A stretch of 64,000 nucleotides of DNA from Onchocerca volvulus (lineage: Eukaryota > Nematoda > Chromadorea > Rhabditida > Onchocercidae), in assembly GCA_000499405.2 (NCBI GenBank), contig HG738137.1, forward strand, positions 27,587,756 through 27,651,755, read 5' to 3'. Positions 23,000 through 36,200 of the stretch are shown here, piece after piece. The translations under genes and the position numbers were made by a program. Under the pieces are notes generated by a model. That model saw nothing but the letters and a program-made list of their open reading frames with translations. It was not told where the DNA came from and made no database searches. Each line of letters starts with the position of its first letter. Positions within the stretch are counted from its first letter, which is position 1.

Positions 23000-24938
23000 A
23001 TGAACGTATCAAATCCAGTCGATTTATGGAAACATTCCTTATTGAATAGTAAGGAACCAATTACAGTATCTGACATCAGGTAAATAATATTTCTATTGTA
23101 ATTTTCTTAATATCTTAAGAAATATAGATGCTTACTGGAAATGACTCGCACTTTGTCTTTTATATTGATCGGTCTTTCTCTTTTCTTCCTGCAAATGTAT
23201 GACATCGTATGAAATATGAATTAGATAAAGCACTTCACAGAATAGTTCTTCCTCAATGATGTTAATTGTGAAAAAGTTATTTTATGGATTTTATGTAAAA
23301 AGTAAATGAACAATTCATTTATTCATATTTTTGGCAGATTATTTGCAGTACAACGCCAATATTTTTTACTTCGCCTGTAATTTCATCGTTTGCTGGTGAT
23401 GCAAAGTATTTGCGAAAAGTTTTCAAAGCATGGCCAATTAAGATGGAAAGAAAGGCTGTTTTTTGGCCAGCACATGCCACATTTATGGCTTGCGGAATCA
23501 CTGGTATTGTAATTGGTAAATTTTTGACTTAAAAATAGCATCTAAAATACAAAAAGTCCTGTAAGTGTGGCAAATTGATAAAATTAAATAATTATCCATT
23601 ATAATTATACATTTGGTTGTTACTCTTTAGTGCTTCTATTCATTCCTTTTTTATCGATAAGAATTTTTCGCTATTTCAAAATTACTGAAATGTACTGAAG
23701 TATATAAAGCGATTCCCAAGATCATTAATTTGAAATGACTTAAATAATAACATTTTCCAACTATTTTAATTTGTCGATTAAGTCTTTTGCTAATACTATG
23801 ATATTCGTGTTTATTTGATTTCTTATGACAATTTTATATATTAGAGAAATGAAAATGATTTCCTGGCATTAATCTACAACATACATTTAGGAATTCGTGT
23901 CAATTCCCATACTTTTCTTGGAAATGCAAGCTATTCGTATGCTGAAAGTTTACGGAAATGTCCAAAATTGACTTGGATGATTGCTCTCTATAGTTCTGCC
24001 CTTTCGTATTTTGGCGTTAATGAAAATATTGTTTCTAGATATTTATACAGGTGAAAATTGAACTTACAATAATTTGTATAAGAAGCACTGTTCCTTCAGA
24101 AGTTTGTAGGCAAATAACAGGTATAAACTGAGGATTCTGCTGCAAGGGAGGGTTTTGATAAATTGTATTATTTCGACGAAGAAGGCAATTATAAATGCAG
24201 ATATATATATTTTATTTGTTTATTTTTGTTTTTTCTGCGCTTTAATAAATCGAAATTTTAGTCATGGTGATCTTTGCAATACATGTCTGATTTTGAGTAG
24301 CATAACGACTGCACTGTTAGGTGGAATCTGTTTGCCGATGATTTCTACACCATATTTAACTGCAGCTGCAGTAAGTTATTTCCATACTTTCTTCCAAAAG
24401 TTCTGAAATTCTGCCTAGTATTTTCGGATTTGTTCTCACATGTTCTGTATTTATTACAAATTTTTCAATAAAAATATATTTTTTAACAAAAAAGAAGTGT
24501 TGATGTCATGTTTAGGCTATACTTCAAGGAGATCATGATGCAATACCGAAATTGAGGAAAACGAAGAATTGGCTCAGTTATTTATTTCGATGGAAAGTTG
24601 GTGTCAATGCTTGTCGAGGAATTCTGTTGCCAATGGCTCTTGGACTGAGTGCTGTTTCTGGTGCTTCCATGTATATTCGTCTCTGGGGCAGACAGAGGTT
24701 ATATTTTCACTAATAATTTTCAAAGTCGTTCACACACATTTAAACCATGATGAAATGCAGTGAAATTTTAGATAACTATTGACATTAAAAGAGAAGAAAA
24801 TCTTTTATTACTGATATATATTTACTTTGAAGTAATTGAAGCAGTAACAATTGATAAATCAAGAGTTAGAATGATTTCAGGATTATGGATACACTTTCTG
24901 TGGAACCAGGATTTGTTGCGGAAGTAGATGAACATTAA
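23000..24938 (+). CDS. TMEM126: TMEM126-family mitochondrial inner-membrane protein (complex I assembly)
   Basis: Six exons in phase: 23000-23079, 23349-23515, 23891-24050, 24262-24370, 24516-24697, 24881-24938. They give 251 aa; human TMEM126A/B are about 195-230. TMEM126 proteins sit in the inner mitochondrial membrane and help assemble respiratory complex I. The most telling block is SRYLYSHGDLCNTCLILSS, followed by TTALLGGICLPMISTPYL. It matches the mammalian segment with a Gly-Asp-Leu-x-Cys-x-x-Cys core, then a Gly-rich membrane helix with Leu-x-Pro. Other hydrophobic segments are HATFMACGITGIVIGI, LTWMIALYSSALSYFG and RGILLPMALGLSAVSGASMY. The second exon is taken to start at 23349 after ATTTGCAG, because the earlier AG (23336) leads to a stop. 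Which paralogue (A or B) it corresponds to cannot be said. Confidence 0.75.
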
Positions 24939-25027
24939 TATTACGGATATCTATTTAATATATGTATGTGCAATTTAGGCTTTATTTTTTTAAGTTGCCT
25001 TGTGTGGTATATCATTAATTAAGATAA

Positions 25028-26230
25028 AAGATTTTTCATGGATTTGATATAGTTTTTCCTATCAGTATAGTGTATAATACACCTGGTCTATTTTATAAAT
25101 GAACAGCTTTTATTGGATTCTTTGCTAATGGCTTGTTTACGGCTATGTTATATATTAATTAGCGGAGTCAGCACATTAAATATGGACCGTATTAAATTGA
25201 TCATATTTTGAGAAACTAGATAATTCAGAATTATTATATCTAAGAGTGAAACTATTGAGTGTCGAATTTTACAGATTTTATCGTGAAAGATATATTTTTC
25301 TTGGTTAATTGTTGTAGACAATAATTTTCTAAGGGTGATATCTTTAATGGAGAATTTATCCATGTTGAATGCATTGACGATAGTTGATAAGAGCAAGCTC
25401 GATAATTGGAATATAAAGTTTTCTTCTTGATTGTTAATAGCAGGAATATTTGTCGGGACAATTGTAGGAGTATTTTCTGGAAGACTAATTAATAGTGGAG
25501 GTATTTTGGATAAGAATTGAAGAAGTTCCGCTTGCCACATCCCTACAATTCTCCCGACAATCAATTCTGAGTCAGAAATCCTTTTCCTCGTGCCGATAGC
25601 GATTCTTTTTTTAGTGGGCATCTCTTTACCATATTTTCATATTTTACATAAGCTAGGTTATAAGACCGGAATACTATTGAAGATAAAGCTTGGTAATCGT
25701 AGAGAATTACATTGGTTAAGACTCATGCATCTTTAGTGATGAATTATGTGGGAAATCTTTCTGCAATACAGCATTCCGATTATTTTAATATATTTCTGAC
25801 AAGATTATTTCGGTCCTTTCCAGAAATTGTGAATTTCCGTTTCCTAACATAGTTTAAAAAACCTGAGCACTGTACTAACAGTATACCGTGATTTAAGTTA
25901 TGTCTAGAGGTTGGAATACTAAGTATGCAAAGTTTTAAATGCATAAGTTGTTGGTCTTTTAAAATAGTTCAAAACGAAAGATTTTTAAAGATTATTTTCT
26001 TTGCGATCTCAACCTGCAATCAGCCTCAAGTTAGTATGATTTTGTTCGTACAATTGTTGTATGATATATTTGCTGTTCATCTTCTTATTTGTTCATGTTT
26101 TTTCAAAAACAGATCGATTTACATCATTTTTTTGTTGTTGATGTTTGACATTTTTTAGAATAGTTCCCGTGATTCTCGGTCGAAATTATGCTTTGATTTA
26201 GTATCCGCTGAAGATTGATAGATACTTTGA
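25028..26230 (+). pseudogene. broken membrane-protein-like reading frames (candidate decayed or transferred gene)
   Basis: Read on the + strand, successive pieces in different frames look like membrane-protein sequence and are cut by stops or frame changes. 25028-25190 includes VFPISIVYNTPGLFY, stop, TAFIGFFANGLFTAMLYIN. At 25201-25304 the piece is polar. 25305-25735 includes LLIAGIFVGTIVGVFSGRL and ILFLVPIAILFLVGISLPYF and is broken only by two TGA codons before its TAG. A further piece at about 25705-25850 includes HASLVMNYVGNLSA, and one at 25925-26158 is hydrophobic. The base composition is visibly less AT-rich than the surroundings at 25440-25640. An uninterrupted 157-codon frame also runs antisense (25621-25148), so which strand once coded is uncertain. 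Possible sources are a decayed transporter, a mitochondrial insertion or a Wolbachia-derived fragment. Confidence 0.35.
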
Positions 26231-29087
26231 CGCATAATTAAAGCATTCATTTCTTCGCATGTACTTTTTGCATTTTAATAGATTAATTAGAAGAAAATGA
26301 AGTGCATAAGTTTATTTGTGAACTATACAATACATTATAACGGTAAACGAATGCAATGAAATTTTTGGCCATGTAAGTTACGGTAATGCGTAATTTTACC
26401 TTACTTTAATGCGGTAAGACCTTGGTTTCAACAGTTTACGGATTGAAAAGCCACAAAATTCATGTACAAAAACTGAAATATTCATCTGATATTTGGGAAG
26501 CGCAAATTTAATGATGATGCGCCACTACACATTGTCAAGATCAACAATTTTATGATATGATTAGCAATCATTCATTCTTATCCGGACAAATTCAGAGTGA
26601 GAAATTAATACCGTGGAGATTCCGTCATACAATTTTTTTTAACTGAACATTCAAAATATCAAAGAACTAATGGTATAAATTTATAAAGTTTTGGATTATG
26701 ACCAGTTATAAAGTTCCAGATCTTGGTCAAATACAAGACAGTTTATATGGTTAAGTATTTTCTAAAATGCTGCAAACAACCTATTATCGATCAAAAAACA
26801 ATCAATGGAGTAACAAAATTAAATATTTGAACGGTTGATTGGCTTAGAATGAGTAGAATTCATCTCTTTCCATCAGAATCCCAAAAATGAATCAACCCAG
26901 CAGAGTAATTTGATAATAATTGCAAAAATCTCGTATTCGAGTATGTTACAGCAAGAGATGAGAACAGAGGAATCAAATTTTCGTCGTTATTCTCAGATCT
27001 GATGACTTGTTACTCTTATAAAATAATCGATAAGTGACAATTTTGTGGACAAGAAGGTATCTCCTGTATTTTCCATCTCATTAAAAACCATAATCATATG
27101 CCAAATTCCCTAGTAATATATTTAAGATGGGGAAAACATCTGTTCTATCTAATAAGGATCATATCAGCTTCATTAAGTGTAATTAAGAATTAAAATTTTC
27201 CCATTTAATTTTCCAGTTAATGTTCTATTATTATGATCGATTCTCGGATTCATAATCAATGAATAAAAACAAAAAAGTTGCAACTATTATCTACCGAAAT
27301 TTGTCTCAGATAATTGGCTTAAACTACACTTCGTTTCATATTTTTTCCAACTTTAGTTTTAAGATGAAATCAATCCTTTTTAATTAGTTTTCTCATAATT
27401 AGTTTCTATCATTACAATAAGCAATGTATTGAAGATATTGGAGATGAAATTTTCCATATGGTCGTCGTGTATGTTGCAAATAAATAAATTTATAAGATAT
27501 GAATGTTTTATTTTTGAATTGATGCTTAACATTTCCCTTTTGCTTTTTTGAATTCAACTGCAATCAGAGATAACAAGATCACTTTGCTTCTTGCGATCTC
27601 CGATCACCATTTCTGATAAAAGTTATAAACAATTTTGCATCATCTGTTCTCTTTCATCTTTCCGCAATGTTAAAGATGTCTTCCGTGTCCAACTATCCAA
27701 CTGTATTACCAGCACATCATTTCATTCTGTAAAATGAATAAACACCATTTCTGATCCCAGATGCATATCAGACATACGAAATTTTAGATTTCAAACGAAA
27801 CAAAACAACTAAGTTACAAATCTTCCTGAATTTTTAATCATTCCAGTAAAACGAAACAAACTTTAAGAAGTCTATCCATACTTGAGGTTTTTTTTAATTT
27901 TTCATTTTTTTTTTTTTTTTCAAAATCTCATGTCGTAGGATCGTTTTCAAATTTATTCAAAAGTTCACAAATCAGAAACAAAAAGAAAACGTTCTATCTT
28001 TTCAATTCTCCCTCAAGAGCATTTCGCATCACTTGCAACGATTTATTTGAAATGCAAAATAAAGAAATAACTTCAAAAAAAAAAAAAAAATTTTTTTTAA
28101 ATGGATTGATGAAGCCTGATTCCTAAGCCTACCATAACTTGATGAACAAAAAAGAAGAATGAAATTTCGAAATTCCTTTTCTTTTCAATTCATTTTATCT
28201 TTGCATCCATTCTTTTTGTTGAAACTTCTGCTGAAGGTTGATAAATTTTCCTTTTTTATCGCAATGTCCAGGGGACGATTAAAGGACAATGTTTTCCGAA
28301 GATTTTTTTCACAAAAATTTCGAAACATTCTAAAAGAACTTCTGAAAAAAAAAAAAATTTCAACTTCTGATTTATTACCATCGATTTAACCATCTCCGAA
28401 GAAATTCATATAGTTATAACTATTCTTTAAAGAAATAACATAAAAAGGAAAAGAATGAGGTAAAAGGAAAATACTAAGCTTAATTGATTTAATAACAGAA
28501 GTTTTCGGAAAAAGCATAACAGCATCTACAATTTGAAGGAATCAAAAAAAGTTCTCAACAAAACTCTTTACTTAAAGAAATCCAGAAATCTGGTATGTTT
28601 TCATTTCTGTCATTTTAATCAAAATTCAATGAAAATTAGCTTGCCTATATAATTTTCACCAAAAATGGAAAAAAAAAATGCTTCGATGTAAAGTATAAGT
28701 AATTTTTAGTAAAAATTCTTCGTAAAATTTGTTTTTGAAATTATATTTCACTAATACCTTACACAATCAATATTGACAAAAATAATTTAACGCAGTTTTC
28801 AAGAGATTCGCGCAACTGTCATTCTTAAAAATATACGGCGGAGATTTAAAACTTCAGGTTACGCAATAATCGATGTCTTCTTTGGAAATCTATTGCTAAT
28901 AGCTAAAATGAATAATCAAATCTTCTGTAAAATCTAACACAGAAAATTCTATTTTGATACAGATTTTCGAAAATTTACTAGATACTATAGAATTAGTGGT
29001 ATTTAAAAATAGAAATAAATGTAAATTGAGCATCAAATTTCAGCATATAAATGCATAACAAATGAAAGCCTTCAAAAAACTTACTTT

Positions 29088-29157
29088 CTCCAATTGATCG
29101 AACTTTTCCTGGCATGCAAAACGCTTTAATAGTTGCAACCGCGGGTAACAGAGTCTG
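29088..29157 (-). other. orphan exon-like segment with strong splice sites
   Basis: On the - strand, GGTTTTCAG precedes 70 bases that are followed by GTAAGTTTTTTG. The segment is more GC-rich than its flanks. Two of its frames are fully open. One begins LCYPRLQLLKRFACQEKFDQ; the other begins TLLPAVATIKAFCMPGKVRS. Spliced from the mbl-1 exon that ends at 32847 it would add nine residues and then stop. It may be an alternative 3' exon of mbl-1 or belong to an unseen gene. Confidence 0.35.
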
Positions 29158-30962
29158 AAAACCGAAGTTTTATAACAACTGTCCTGAAATCTTTATTTCT
29201 TCATTAATCTTTGACATTTATCATTTTCTCAATAATGTAATTTTTAAACCAACAAAAAAAAGAAAACTTTTCTGAACTATGGATTGCAATAAATATACTT
29301 CAAAGGAGCTGTAAAAATGAGAAAGCAATCGTCATCGGACTTCGTCATCTCAAATTGCTTCCCATATAAAATTCCATAAACCATTCAAGCTGAACAAATT
29401 ACGAAGAACGGAGCCCAAAACAAACGGAAGCAGTAATAATTTACCGCTCCGAATTTAACTTAATAAAACTATCCATTTAATAAAGAAATTTATATATGAC
29501 AGGCTATTAAAATTCAGCGCATAACACGCATATGAAAATTACGCCTATGTAAGAGAATCATTTAAAGAAGAAAAAAAAAAGCCATAAGGGAGGGATGCTA
29601 ATTAGAAATAAACTTTCTTTCAAACATCTCAATTTGATATTGAAGAGAAATATATGGTAAATTATAAATTTGTTTCTTAAGATTTGCTGCATGCACTATT
29701 AAACTTTTTAATGTTTTTATTCAAGATAAAGAGATCCTTTACATCTTCCTTTTGTTTTACGACCATCATATTTTACTCCATTTTCTTCTGAGGCCATGAG
29801 ATGGATAATTTCAAAATCGAGGTCAAAAGGCTAAAGCAAGACAAGCAGCATTACTCTGGCAAAATTTCCGAAGCAGATTAGCTAGATATTTCAGCGAACT
29901 GATATCATAGCTAAAAATTACAACTATTGCGACGTCTAGTTTCGCTATCCGATACAAGCTGTTAATATCACTATCACATCATACAGGCATGTGTGATTTC
30001 GAACTTTGTGATGATTTTTTTGATAGATGATGCGACCTTTTTTATAGCCAAAGTTGCTATATTATCATTCTCAGAGATCAAATTTGAGACTGCACTGAAA
30101 TAACTTCTGTTAATATAGTGTGAGCAAAAAAAGACTTGGTTGAATTGTTTCTCACATATTTTTTTTTTTTTTTTTTGAAATCAAATCTCCAATATATTTT
30201 GACAACATAACAAAATATCAAAATTTTTTCTTATAAAAACAGCAAGCAAGCTTTAGACGGTACTTTTTTTTTTTTTTTTTTTTTTTTTAGATTCTTGGCA
30301 AATTTCTCTAGGGGAAAAATTTTGCTTTCCAGCAGCACTCTCTTTTTTTCTGATAATAATGTGCTTTTAACCATTTTTAGGCTCTAGAATTTTTTACCGC
30401 ATATTTTGTTTAAGCCTAATCAGCTAGTTTTTTCAATTGACCTAATCACTAGTTCTATTCTAAACTAGCATATAACTACAATAATAAATTATTTTGAAAT
30501 GGTCAAAAATTCAAGGCTGCAAATGCAACAAGCATTCCGATTATTATGCATTTTGCATCTGCAGCACAAAATTTTAGAGCAATTTCTGCACTATTCTTCA
30601 GCAGTTAAAACTGTTATGCAAAAAGATCAAAAAAACTGTCGAAAGCTGCAATAAAGAATTTTCTAAAAAAAAAAAAAAGAAATTGGCAAAAAAGAAAAAT
30701 TAAAGCACCGAAAAAAATCAATGCAAAATTGCTACTATTGTTGACTGAAGTTAGTTATATTTTTAAAAAACTTGTTAATTAAAAAAATGGCACAAAAAGT
30801 CCACCCTCATTTTTTTGGTTAAAGCACATTGCCCAAAGCGTACAAAGCAAGATGGAAAGAGCAATATAGGAGAGATATAAATTAAACAAATCAATCTTTT
30901 ATGGCCAAATTATATTTGATTATTATTTTACCTTTTTTTTTTAGGTAATTTTTTTCTAATTT

Positions 30963-31026
30963 TCAAGCACTATTCCCAGAATGAGAAAAACGATTTTGGG
31001 CGAGCTGCTGCTGCTGTTGCTGTGTA
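30963..31026 (-). other. CAG-repeat exon-like segment downstream of mbl-1
   Basis: After ATATATCAG on the - strand the sequence reads TACACAGCAACAGCAGCAGC..., ending in TGA in one frame. That frame gives TQQQQQQLAQNRFSHSGNSA and stop. It needs an incoming phase of 2, which no visible mbl-1 exon supplies. A different frame fits the phase-1 exon at 32847. It could be an alternative last exon or untranslated sequence. Confidence 0.25.
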
Positions 31027-31363
31027 CTGATATATTAACACATTAGTAACGTATGAAATGAACTTCTCAAAAATAATTTTTCAAATTCCTGAAAAATTTT
31101 CTTCATTCATTGTGGCAAAAAAAAGTGGAATGTAAAATAGGGAGTGAAAAAAAAAAAAAAAAGCCGCCTGCTACTATGCTTGTTAAAGGAAAAAATTCTT
31201 CTTAATTCTACACACACACAACAAAAGGAAAAAAAAGTAAACATTGAAATAGTGAAAAATGACTAAATTGAAAAAAGAGTTTTTTTTTAATTTAAAAAAG
31301 CGAAAATATAAAAAAAAGATTAATAAAACAACACTAAATATATTTTGAACATCACCGTCATCA

Positions 31364-31397
<34 letters not shown>

Positions 31398-31626
31398 ACA
31401 GAATGCAGCACAAACCGCGCACGTAATGAGAGATACATATTTATGACATGAAAGAAATTGTTGGCATTTTTTGTTGATACTGTTGTTGTTGTTGCTGTTG
31501 TTGTTGATTTCTGTGATAGTAATAGTAGGAATAATGATAATAATAATAATAATAACAGTACAAGAGTAATAGCAATAGTAATCGGATGATTTTTTTTGGA
31601 TAGTGTAATTTTTTTTGGTGATACCA

Positions 31627-33233
31627 TTAGAAACGTGGAGGAATCTGGCCACTAACTGAAAAGTAAAGCAAAATATTAGCATTTTGCGCTTGAAGCAGCG
31701 ATAGGGCATGCGTAAATTTTCTCCTTCAATTTTGAAAAGAAAATGACTAATTTCGGTTTTTAATCTTTTTCTCTCTAAAAATTACAACACCTTTTTTTTG
31801 ATGCAATTCATAAAATGAAGAGTTTCAATTTTTTAAATTATTGTTTCTTTAATTATTTCTTTTTACTTTCTTTTTCATGAGTAAAAAAAAATTTTTCTCA
31901 GCTGCTTAGCATGTGTCAAATTATATCATTTTTAGCAATTGAAAGCAATTGAATCCATCAAAAAAGCTATAACTAATGAATAGATAAATGAGCAGACATA
32001 AATAACAGAATAATAAAAAATTAATTTCTTTTCCAGATCACACAAACATATTTCTATTTCTATCCAAAGGCGAATTCTGAATGAAACATTTTCATCCATT
32101 ATTTATCATGATGAGTTTTAGAGTTTAATGAAAAATCATAAAAGAGATGTGTGCTTTGCCTTCATCTTGAAGAAAAAGATCGAAATTTTTAGTAAAATGA
32201 ATGATTGATGCATTCGGAAAAAAAAACGGATAAAATGGTTATTGGAAAAGCCAGACTTGTTTTTATCAAACTATTATGATGATTGGCAACTACTTTTTTT
32301 CCCTTTTTTTAAGCAATACAACAAGTTGAGTTGAGGGAAAAGTGAAGCAGCGACAAACTATTTTTGTGCAATACAGTGCAATCAAAGAACGAGTGTTGAA
32401 TTTCGAATAAAAGCATAAGCTTTTCAACTCATTTGCGATAGTGAGACAATTAATCAGAAATACGAGAAAGAGAAGTGATTGTTGCTCAATGGCGCATAAC
32501 ACTTTTCCCATAAAAGTACGTGAGAATTTGTTGTGATCAAATGTAACTTAAACGTTAGCATGATCAAATTTCATTTGAGCATTTAGCATTGAAAAAAGAT
32601 GGGAAAATATTGTGCGTTTGTCAAATGTCATGAAGCGATTGAAAGAAACATCAGTAGTAAAAACTAATGGATAAATTAGACAGAACAAACTAAATTGATC
32701 AGTAATACGAAAACAGCAATCGTTTTCTGTGTGCGATCATAAACAACTATCACCAAAATCTGCACAGTTCTCATCATTATGATGATTAGATTATGGAAAA
32801 TTTAAAGTGCTGCGGTTAAAAAAAACAAAAAAAAGAGTACACTTACATGACACAGTTGGCATGTAGCCGATACCGGGAATCAAATACGGATTGAAGGTAG
32901 CTTGTGGTACCTGAGCCGCAGCAGCAAGTTGGGCCGTAGCACCATTTGCATACACTGGTATACCACCTTTTTCAGCAGCTGGACGTTTACATGGGACAGC
33001 ACCTGCCTGGAACCACACATGCATTTTTCATACTACGGTTAGTAAATGCGTTCGGGCAAATGGAAGTAGCTTTGAATAATTTCAAAAAATTAAAAAAAAG
33101 AAAAACAAAAATAAAAAGTTAGCTTTGAAAAATCGAAGCAGTTTGATGGTGGCGGAGCATAAAAGTTCTCTTCTTTTGGTAGCTTTTCATGCTTTAAGGC
33201 ACACAACATGTAAACGAATTATGTGAGAATGCG

Positions 33234-33275
<42 letters not shown>

Positions 33276-36200
33276 AAGATAGAAATTTTAGAATTAACGG
33301 TAATTTAAACAAAAACAAACAAAACTAGGGCGTAAAAACGAAACAAAGAGAAATAGAAAACTAAAAAAAGGTACCAATACACTTTACTGGAAAATTGGTA
33401 CCACTGGTACCGGGAAAATTATCAAAGAAATATGATTTTTTTTTTTCTTTTTAAAGACGACATCTCTGAAAACAAAGATGTTTATGAGTGTGAAAGAAAG
33501 AAACAAACGGAAAATTGGTACCGCAGCAGCAGCAGCAGCTAGGAGAAAGGAATTCTGATCGAATTGTTGCGACGTTGTTGATCCAACAGCGGCAGCCGCA
33601 GCAGCAACAGCAGCAGCTTGTTCCTCCTCCAAGGCACGTTTTCGACTATTCTGTAGCGTTGTTCCGGTAGTAGCACTTCCGGTTGATCCGGCTGCAGCCG
33701 CCGCTGCCGCAGCAGCAGCAGCCGCAGCAAATGATGGCGGTAATGTTGCGGTAGCTGGAGTCAACTGTGGTGGAAACGTGGTAGTAGTAGCAGCAGCCGT
33801 AGCTGCTTGCGACATAGCAGCAAGATTTTGAAGAGCCATCAGCTGGGCTTGAACTTGCTGGAAGGGAAATATTCGCAATGGATGATGAAACAGCCGCATT
33901 AAGCCATGCAATAATCATATACACACACGCGACATACGTACACGCTCACGCACGCACACTCACATACCTATATATTTAAGAAGCCACCACACGAAAAATA
34001 AAAGAATTTTCACATCAAAAAACAGTTCGACGTGCACAGTTCATTTCGTTTAATTATTAAAAATTATTATTCTTATTGTATTTCTTAACTTAGAACAGGG
34101 AAGATGTAATTAGGCACATTTCACGTACGTTATTTTCACTATAGATATACAGTAATTACTTCCAATAAAGAGAAAAAGGGAAGTAAGGACTCGAAATTTG
34201 AAATGCTTAACTACCACAATTAGTGGTAAAGGGATTTAGACAAAAAATCCGATCATCTAAAACGGCAAATATTAAATCATAAACTGAATTAGATCTCCTT
34301 TACTAAATTAATTGATAATCGCTATCTTTAATACTACATCTACCAAGATTGGCATAATCGCGATAAATATTTAAATAACCCTTCGTTAGAGGAAAAAATA
34401 AGTGTTGATCAGTGAAGCTGTGCACCTGATCGATCACATATCAAATTTGGTACGTTAGCTGCAACGTTTCCCTGCACATGTGATACTTCGATTAGAGACG
34501 TTGCTTGCATGTTTTAATTTTATTGAAATTAGCATTATGGATGGCTATAAAAAGAACAGCATTTACGAGCGAGCATTACCCGAATTTCCAGCAATAAAGT
34601 CGTTAGTAATTTACATTTTACCTTCTTGAATGATTTAAAATTTATGTTATTCCAAATTTTAAATGTACAATTTAGCTTCATTGCAATCCTATTTAACTAA
34701 TACAATTCCAGGCAAATTTTTACATAAAATTAATAGGAGACTGGAACTATTATCTGTTGGGACGTATTTTTTGCATACATTACCCAGTAAATATTCAAGT
34801 GAGATCCCTGAAAACTGAAATGAAGAAAGGATTTCAGATAAAAAGTAGTCGAGTGGGGTCAGTTAATTCTAAAACATAGGCTAAAAAATGCTATTTAATA
34901 AAATATAGGAATGTAGATGTAGTCCATCTTATAAATCCTAAGGAAAACAGGTTAATATTCCCGTATCTGGACATGGAGATAAATGCTCATTGTAAGGATT
35001 TAGCGTGGTAACGCAAATGAACTCGGAAACACTGAAAATAACCCCAGCCAGAGTTCTCTTTTCTGGTTAAAGAATGAACTCCTTGGAATCGGTTCAGCCG
35101 GAGATAGGAACGTTGTTTCCGTAACATTTATTAATGTTATCTCATTGGACAAGTATACTGTCATCCTTGTGATTTAGGATATTTTAAAAGTTAATCAATT
35201 GTTTGCCAATTTTTCAATCCTACTTCAACAATAAGCAGGAAATTTTCATTATTATATTAGCAACTACGTTGATTTTGATGTACCATTATGTTGATGTAAC
35301 TAATGCCACCCTATATTTTCAGTTCTGATGTATCGCATATTTAGAAGTCTCATGATGAACTTATTTCATATGTTAATATTACTGAGGACAGGATCAGAAA
35401 ACGCTGCTGTAGCTGGCAATTCGGTTCAAAAAGTTATATATTATTGCTAGGTGATTTAAATGAATGAATGAAATGAATCATGCTTCAAGCAGTTGTTTCA
35501 AAGATATCATAAAAGCATCATACTATAGAAAAAACACATCCATCTTACGTGAAATTTACACGTCTTTATGATGGATGAATCAGTAATGATCAATTCTACT
35601 AGCAGCGACATGTAATAAAAAACTCAGAAGCAACAGAAAAAAAAAGAAATTACACGCAAAAAAAGAGATTATTTAAGGGAAAAAAACACAACGTTCTTGG
35701 TCGAGCTCACAGTACACAGAAGCGAGGCAGTAACGCGCAATACTGATTTGAGCTTATGATAATTTTAGATTTCATTTTTTTTCTTCAACTTTTAGGTATA
35801 TGGGGAAAGGAAGAAGCAGAAAATTCGAGGAGTAGAAAATTTGACAGCAATAAGAAACACTCGACACTTGCAATTTAAGGAAGTGAGAACGCATGCGCGC
35901 CATTTAATGTCATTAACATCATTTAAACTAAATTTAGGTTGTAATTTATAGTAAGCACAATGCTATTTGGAAATCTTTCATTTTACTTATAAACTTTATA
36001 CAGCAAAGAGTGATTTAGGCAAAAAAAAAAGGAATATACAGCCATATGAGGTATATAATTATCGAAAATTATGCAAGTATAATCTATAACGTGTATTATC
36101 TATAACGTAATGACATAGGCGCATTATTACTATCCCACTGCTGCTTTAGAATGCAGCATACAAGTGTCGGGCTACTTATTCTGAAACTTCTCCTAAGAAA

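Larger units (their letters stand above)
26231..31626. other. long region downstream of mbl-1 with no firm gene
   Basis: About 5.4 kb that probably includes the 3' untranslated region of mbl-1 (transcribed leftward). It has many A- and T-runs (for example 30252-30288 and 31368-31392). Two splice-flanked stretches, at 29088-29157 and 30963-31026, are listed separately. At 31470-31570 there are TTG/CTG and ATA/ATAATA simple repeats. I see no other supported coding sequence. Confidence 0.4.

Noticed and set aside
31320..31709. 129-codon and 87-codon - strand frames with Ser/Thr and Leu runs
   Set aside because: Built from A-runs and ATAATA/TTGTTG simple repeats. Only the first few codons after the 31656 acceptor belong to a gene (the mbl-1 last exon, in another frame).
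33539..33924. Alternative-frame open reading frames over the alanine-rich mbl-1 exon
   Set aside because: GCN-repeat DNA is open in several frames. The Ala frame is the one in phase with the neighbouring exons.
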